Shown: one piece after another, positions 59,662-64,000 of the stretch
Numbering within the stretch: the stretch's first letter is position 1
Layout: each line of letters begins with the position of its first letter
DNA from: Streptomyces hygroscopicus
GTDB taxonomy: Bacteria > Actinomycetota > Actinomycetes > Streptomycetales > Streptomycetaceae
Assembly: GCA_002021875.1 (NCBI GenBank)
Contig: CP018627.1
Coordinates: forward strand, 9,734,001-9,798,000
Length of the DNA: 64,000 nucleotides
Reading direction: 5' to 3'
Notes under the pieces: generated by a model
The model's input: the letters and a program-made list of their open reading frames with translations, nothing else
Databases searched by the model: none
What the model was told of the DNA's origin: nothing
Program-made: the position numbers and the translations under genes

Positions 59662-60006
59662 TCAGCAGTTGTCGCCCACCGCGTCGATCTTCGAGCCGAA
59701 CCGGCCGCTGTAGTTGCTGGCGTAGTCGCCCTTGCGGACCGAGTGGCACTCCTTGCCCGAGGCCCAGTCGATGAAGGCACCGGTCCTGTTGGCCCGGAAG
59801 GAACCCACATGGTCCGTGAACCGGCTGGGCAGGTCCACGTAGCCGCCCCGCCAGGTGTAGAGCTCGCCCGTACCGTCCTGGAACCGCCACAGACAGATCG
59901 CGTTGCTCGCGCAGGCGGGCAGTGCCTGGGCCTGTACGGAGGGGCCCAGTGTGGTCACCACAACGGTCCCGGCAACGAGCGCGAAGCGTGTGAAACGTGG
60001 GTTCAT
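59662..60006 (-). CDS. Secreted peptidase inhibitor I36-like protein
   Basis: A 114-residue exported protein: signal peptide (FALVAGTVVVTTLGPSVQA, cleavage near QALPA), then CASNAICLWRFQDGTGELYT and VGSFRANRTGAFIDWASGKE, with four cysteines. This matches the small beta-gamma-crystallin-like I36 family, which includes SMI-type metalloprotease inhibitors of Streptomyces. ATG 60006 follows AAGGAGG. Monocistronic; probably protects against secreted proteases, but not shown. Confidence 0.85.
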   Translation of the reverse strand: MNPRFTRFALVAGTVVVTTLGPSVQAQALPACASNAICLWRFQDGTGELYTWRGGYVDLPSRFTDHVGSFRANRTGAFIDWASGKECHSVRKGDYASNYSGRFGSKIDAVGDNC

Positions 60007-60074
60007 CCCGTCCTCCTTGACGCGGAAGCCAACACCACGATTGTTCAACTCGGGACGGACGGCGGATAGACAGC

Positions 60075-60504
60075 TCCTGTGTTCGACGGTGAGCTGCGTC
60101 GATGATCCAGAGAATAGACCTCGCCAAGGAACAGGGCGTAAGCCTGGCCGTTGTCCGCGAGGCGCTCGTGCGGCTGGTCGGCGAGGGCCTCGCGGACCGG
60201 CTGCACAACCGCGGCTTCGCCGTCCCGGCCTACTGCGTACGCGCCGCCCACCACCGGCTGACCCGGACCCAGGCGTACGTACCGGAGGAGGGCGAGTACT
60301 ACAGCGCAGCATGGGCCCATGGGCCGAAGCCCACCGGGTCTTCCACCGCACCCTGCTGGAGGGCTGCGGCAACCCCGTCCTGCTGGAGACCTTCGACCGG
60401 ATGTGGACCGCGAGCGAGCTGGCTCGCCGCCGGTCGGCACACCGCAACCCCGATCGGGACGGCGCCCGCGAGCACCGCCTGCTGGAGGAGGCGGCGCTGA
60501 CGAC
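60075..60504 (+). pseudogene. Broken GntR/FCD-type regulator
   Basis: The 5' end is degraded (GELR and IQRIDLAKEQGVSLAVVREA are separated by a small frame change near 60098). After YCVRAAHHRLTRTQA the frame is thrown by an exact 8-bp duplication (CATGGGCC at 60310-60317 and 60318-60325). Removing one copy restores WAEAHRVFHRTLLEGCGNPV and LLETFDRMWTASELARR, the FCD domain. The end of the regulator is joined in frame to a SCO6745-type protein. Not functional as it stands. Confidence 0.68.
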
Positions 60505-61205
60505 ATTCGAGCCGAGTGCGGGCCGCCGCTGCCACAGCGTCGTCAATCCCGTGCACTCGTGCGTGTACTTCGCGCCCGAGCGGCAGGACGAACTCGCGGC
60601 GCTCGGGCTGGAGCGCGGGGCCATGGCCTACTTCGCGGACCGCGCGGCCCCGCTCGGGGCGGTCGGCGCGGGCACCGTCTCAGCGACGTTCTACAACTTC
60701 AACCACGAGCATGTGGAGCGGTTCATCCCCGCCGCGTGGTCCATCGCCACGCCGGAGGCGGTGCTCGCGGCGCGGCTGCGCGGCGCGGACAAGGTGCTGC
60801 GGCGGCTGTTCGGGGAGGAGGCCCTGACGTCGAAGGAGATGGCCGAGGCTCGCCCTGGCGATCGCGGGCCTGTCCGGGATCGAGGCGCTGGTCCTGCACA
60901 ACGCCACCGGCACCGCGCCGACGTCGGCGACGTTCATACGGACCCGCGGGTGGTCCGCCGGGCAGTGGGCCGCCGCCCGGGACCGGTTGCGCGAGCGCGG
61001 CCTGCTGGACGAGGCGGGGGATCTCACGGAGTCGGGCGCGACCCTGCGCGGTGAGGCCGAGGCGCTCGCCGACCGCCTCGACACCGCCCCGTACGACCAT
61101 CTCGGCCCGGCCGCCACCGCGCGCCTCACCGAGCTGGCCGGTGGCTTCACCGAAACGCTCAGGGCGGCGGGCGCCTTCCCGGCGGTGCACTTCGGCAAGG
61201 GCTAG
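60505..61205 (+). pseudogene. Broken SCO6745-family protein
   Basis: GRRCHSVVNPVHSCVYFAPE and AYFADRAAPLGAVGAGTVSA match the start of SCO6745-like proteins; EHVERFIPAAWSIATPEAVL follows. Near 60845 the frame changes and a central stretch of about 60 residues is missing; RTRGWSAGQWAAARDRLRER and TARLTELAGGFTETL then AVHFGKG complete the C terminus. It begins by fusion to the GntR remnant. Function of the family is unknown. Confidence 0.7.
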
Positions 61206-61212
61206 CCGCCAC

Positions 61213-61407
61213 CTAGAACTTGTCCGGCGGATCTTCGCGGGCCCGCGACGCCTGGCACGGCGCCCCCAGCTACCGCTGGGAGGTGCCCCCGGCCGCGTTG
61301 TCGGGATCGTCCGAGTACGACCCGGTACGAGGACGACCCTCCGCCTTGCGATGCACCGCACCAGACGCCGCGGGCTGATCCGCGAAGATCCACCGGACAG
61401 GGCCTAG
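61213..61407. mobile_element. 195-bp MITE-like element with CTAG ends
   Basis: 28-bp terminal inverted repeats (61213-61240 and 61380-61407) with four mismatches, sharing TGTCCGG-N-GGATCTTCGCGG, bounded by CTAG. The 139-bp centre has no coding frame but contains its own GC-rich hairpins (CCCAGC/GCTGGG near 61265-61279). This is the form of a non-autonomous element whose ends resemble IS5-like families; CTAG may be the target duplication. Its right end includes the stop codon of the ABC gene. Confidence 0.65.
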
Positions 61408-64000
61408 TCGCGCATGACGTCGGGTTCGTGCCGGCGCAGCAGGCGGGCCACGGCGAAGCCGCAGACCAGCCCGATCGCCACGAGCACGCCGAGGTCGATG
61501 CCCCACTGGGAGACGGTGTGCGCCCACAGCGGGTCGACTTCGTTCGGCTTGTCGAGATTCCAGGGCGGCATGGTGTGCGCGAGGTCGAGTGTGGTCCCGG
61601 CGCCCGCGACCGCCCAGCGGGCGGGCATCAGCCAGCCGACCTGTTCGATGCCCGGAGAGCTGAACAGCTTGAAGAGGACGCCGGTGAAGACCACCTGGAC
61701 GATGGCGAACATCACCAGCAGCGGCATGGTCTTCTCGGCCGTCCTCACCAGCGCGGAGATGACCAGGCCGAACATCATGGAGGTGAAGCCCAGCGCACTG
61801 ATCACCACGCAGACCTCGACGGCCGTGGGCATGAGCAGCCCCTCGGCGGGCAGTTGGCGGACCGAGAAGCCGATCGCGCAGAGGACGGCACCCTGCATCG
61901 CGGTGATCAGACCGAGGACGATCACCTTCGACATCAGATACGCGGACCGGGACAGACCCGTGGCTCTCTCCCGTTCGTAGATCACCCGTTCCTTGATCAA
62001 TTCGCGTACGGAGTTGGCCGCGCCGGAGAAACTCATGCCGATGACGAGCACCAGCAGAATGGTTCCGGACTCCTGGTTGTAGCGGAAACCGCTGTCCGGC
62101 GGTGGCGGGACGAGTCCGTACTTCGCCGGAACCAGACAGCTCACTCCGCCCAGTACCGCCGGGAGGAGCAGCATCAGCGCCATGAAGCCCTTGTCGGAGG
62201 CGATGACCGACAGATAGCGGCGGATCAGGGTCCACAACTGGGCGACCCAGTGGCGCCGTTTGGGCTGCAGGGCTCGCGCGGGCGGCTGCGCCGGAAGGGT
62301 GCCCGGCTGCTGCGGCGGTACGGCCGAGCCGACCTCCGCGACACGCCGGGCGTACTGCGGGGAAGCCCGCCAGCGCCCGCCCCAGTCGTCGTCGCGATGG
62401 TTCTCGAAGGCGGAGAAGACATCGGCCCAGCTCTCGTGGCCGAAAAACTCCAGGGCCTCGCCCGGGACGCCGAAGTAGGCCACGGAGCCGCCGGGCGCCA
62501 TGACCAACACCCGGTCGCACAGGGCGAGTTCGGCGACTGAGTGGGTGACCACCAGCACGGTGCGGCCGTCGTCGGCGAGCCCCCGCAGCAACTTCATGAC
62601 ATCGCGGTCCAGACCCGGATCCAGACCGGACGTGGGCTCGTCGAGGAAGAGCAGGGAGGGCTTGGTCAGCAGCTCCAGGGCGACGGACACCCGCTTGCGC
62701 TGACCGCCGGAGAGCGAGGAGACCTTCTTGTCCCGGTGGACGTCGAGCTTCAGCTCCTGGAGCACCTCGTCGATACGGGCCTTGCGCTCGGCGGCCTTGG
62801 TGTCACCGGGGAAGCGCAGCCTGGCGGCGTACTTCAGCGCGGTGTCGACGGTCAGCTCCTTGTGCAGGATGTCGTCCTGCGGAACGAGGCCGATACGGTG
62901 GCGCAACTCGGCGAACTGGGTGTAGAGATCGCGGTGGTCGTAGAGGACATGGCCGCGGTCGGCGGGCCGGTAGCCGGTGAGTGCGCGCAGGAGGGTGGAC
63001 TTCCCGGAGCCCGACGGCCCGACCACCGCCACCAGCGACTTCTCCGGGACGCCGAAGGAGACGTCGTCCAGGATGGTCTTGCCGCGCCCGACGGTCACCG
63101 TCAGGTTCCGGGCGGCGAAGAAGACTTCACCGGTGTCGGCGAACTCCTCCAGCCGGTCCCCGGCGAGGCGGAAGGTGGAGTGGCCGACACCGACAATGTC
63201 GTGTGGACCGATGAGCTGGTGGCTCACCGGCTGCCCGTTGACAAAGGTGCCGTTGTGACTGCCGAGGTCGACGATCTCGAAGCGGCCACCGGGCAGGGGC
63301 CGGAACTCCGCGTGGTGGCGGGAGACATGCGGGCCCTCCACCACGAGTTCGTTGTCCTGCGCCCGGCCGATGCGCATCGGCCGCCCCTGGACGAGCCGGT
63401 GGACACCCGACGGGCTCCGGTCGATGAAGTGGGTCCCGGCGGCTCCGTGGGGCCCGTCCGCGTCGGTGGCGGCGGGCCGGTGCGGGTCTCCGGCGGCGGG
63501 CCGGTGCGGGTCCCGGGCGATGCTCGGGCCTGCCGTACGGGTCGGGGCCGCCGCTTGCCCCACTGAGGCTGCCGCGCCCGCCGGGGCTGCCGCGCCCGCC
63601 GGGGCTCCGGGAACCTCCGCCGCCCGGGGATGGGGCTCCACCGGGGGTGCACCGGCGGCTGCCGCCGTGCCCCAACCCGTATCGCCTCGCGCCCCGCGAG
63701 GCGCCTGGGGATGGGCCTCGGGACGTGGCTGGGGACGAGCTTCAGGACGGGGCTCGGGATGAGCCTGGGGACGGGGCTCGGGATGAGCCTGAGGGCGGGC
63801 CTCGCCCTGGGGTGCCGCCGCGCGGTCCTGCGCCACGGCAGGCGCCTGGTCGCCACTCACCGCCGCTGCCGCTGCCGCCGGCGCCGGCGCGGCCTCGGTG
63901 AAGTCCAGCCGCATGCCGCTGGAGAAGTTCCCCAGCCGGACGATCGAACCGTGGCCGATCTCGATCCGCTGGACACGGTGTCCGTCCGCGAACGTGCCAT
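61404..64000 (-). CDS. FHA-domain ABC transporter (5' end outside window)
   Basis: The frame stays open to the window edge, so the start is missing; I see at least 865 residues. The first visible part (DGHRVQRIEIGHGSIVRLGN) is the end of a first FHA domain. It is followed by an Ala/Pro/Arg/Glu-rich linker with repeats, a second FHA domain (IGRAQDNELVVEGPHVSRHH; NGTFVNGQPV), and an ABC ATPase (VVGPSGSGKSTLLRAL; SSLSGGQRKRVSVALELL; LLFLDEPTSGLDPG). A six-helix ABC-2 permease of the ABCG type completes it (LVIGMSFSGAANSVRELIKE). FHA domains bind phosphothreonine, so a Ser/Thr kinase probably controls it. Exported substrate unknown. The stop TAG lies in the terminal CTAG of the MITE-like element. 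Confidence 0.9.
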   Translation of the reverse strand, partial: GTFADGHRVQRIEIGHGSIVRLGNFSSGMRLDFTEAAPAPAAAAAAVSGDQAPAVAQDRAAAPQGEARPQAHPEPRPQAHPEPRPEARPQPRPEAHPQAPRGARGDTGWGTAAAAGAPPVEPHPRAAEVPGAPAGAAAPAGAAASVGQAAAPTRTAGPSIARDPHRPAAGDPHRPAATDADGPHGAAGTHFIDRSPSGVHRLVQGRPMRIGRAQDNELVVEGPHVSRHHAEFRPLPGGRFEIVDLGSHNGTFVNGQPVSHQLIGPHDIVGVGHSTFRLAGDRLEEFADTGEVFFAARNLTVTVGRGKTILDDVSFGVPEKSLVAVVGPSGSGKSTLLRALTGYRPADRGHVLYDHRDLYTQFAELRHRIGLVPQDDILHKELTVDTALKYAARLRFPGDTKAAERKARIDEVLQELKLDVHRDKKVSSLSGGQRKRVSVALELLTKPSLLFLDEPTSGLDPGLDRDVMKLLRGLADDGRTVLVVTHSVAELALCDRVLVMAPGGSVAYFGVPGEALEFFGHESWADVFSAFENHRDDDWGGRWRASPQYARRVAEVGSAVPPQQPGTLPAQPPARALQPKRRHWVAQLWTLIRRYLSVIASDKGFMALMLLLPAVLGGVSCLVPAKYGLVPPPPDSGFRYNQESGTILLVLVIGMSFSGAANSVRELIKERVIYERERATGLSRSAYLMSKVIVLGLITAMQGAVLCAIGFSVRQLPAEGLLMPTAVEVCVVISALGFTSMMFGLVISALVRTAEKTMPLLVMFAIVQVVFTGVLFKLFSSPGIEQVGWLMPARWAVAGAGTTLDLAHTMPPWNLDKPNEVDPLWAHTVSQWGIDLGVLVAIGLVCGFAVARLLRRHEPDVMRD
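63745..63792. repeat. Two 24-bp tandem repeats in the FHA-ABC linker
   Basis: 63745-63768 and 63769-63792 are identical except for the last base, encoding an eight-residue AHPEPRPQ-type unit in the interdomain linker. Diverged copies lie to the left (63690-63745). Repeat number may vary between strains. Confidence 0.7.

Overview
The window is high-GC actinobacterial DNA and almost certainly Streptomyces. The signs are dense TetR, LacI, AraC, DeoR and XRE regulators, GTG and TTG starts behind GGAGG-type ribosome sites, ATGA start-stop overlaps, a rare TTA (bldA-type) codon at 44206, secreted plant-polymer hydrolases, and a ferredoxin-coupled P450. I saw no rRNA, tRNA or CRISPR. The mix of catabolic, resistance and regulatory genes with at least ten broken genes looks like a chromosome arm rather than the conserved core.

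Layout. 1-2.7 kb: the end of an AraC regulator, a threonine dehydratase-like enzyme and a YciO-type protein. 2.7-8.4 kb: a plant-polysaccharide unit (GH29-like and GH28 enzymes) divergent from a LacI regulator, with a tandem palindrome just in front of the GH29 ribosome site. 8.5-15 kb: a secreted alpha/beta hydrolase, an F420/PPOX protein, then a small protein, a polyprenyl diphosphate synthase and a rubber-oxygenase (Lcp/DUF2236)-like heme oxygenase, facing a flavin monooxygenase. 15-20.9 kb: remnants around an intact rifamycin phosphotransferase (rph) preceded by a perfect 19-bp palindrome matching the rifamycin-associated element, then an aminoglycoside phosphotransferase-like gene. 20.9-24.6 kb: a three-component P450 system (P450, TetR, ferredoxin, ferredoxin reductase). 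24.6-31 kb: a deletion scar between two 5'-truncated genes, a DUF899 protein, a lipoprotein/HTH-membrane pair, a TmrB-like protein and an esterase. 31-34.3 kb: a DHA2-type MFS pump divergent from a two-domain TetR protein, with paired operators on the pump promoter. 34-41 kb: an aquaporin and a redox group (quinone reductase, LLM/FMN reductase pair, RraA, flavodoxin-like, DsbA-like). 41-45.5 kb: a membrane Ser/Thr kinase, an XRE regulator and an ATPase-fold protein carrying a TTA codon, then two large hairpins and a hydrolase.

45.8-53.5 kb is the most coherent pathway: a polyol-type MFS permease and a DeoR regulator face a five-gene translationally coupled operon (HAD phosphatase, 2-hydroxyacid dehydrogenase, FGGY kinase, dihydroxyacetone-kinase family protein, RpiB-type isomerase). 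The kinase/isomerase pair suggests tetrulose phosphate chemistry ending in erythrose 4-phosphate, but the sugar is unknown. 53.6-64 kb holds a GH16 glucanase, a cupin, a nitronate monooxygenase, a second deletion scar between 5'-truncated genes, a methyltransferase, an aminotransferase, a protease-inhibitor-like secreted protein, a GntR/SCO6745 pseudogene pair, a 195-bp MITE-like element and an FHA-ABC transporter that runs off the window.

The strongest leads are the synthase/Lcp-like pair, the palindrome in front of rph, the tetrose-phosphate operon, the fused TetR with its double operator, and the repeated 5'-truncated gene pairs at apparent deletion junctions.
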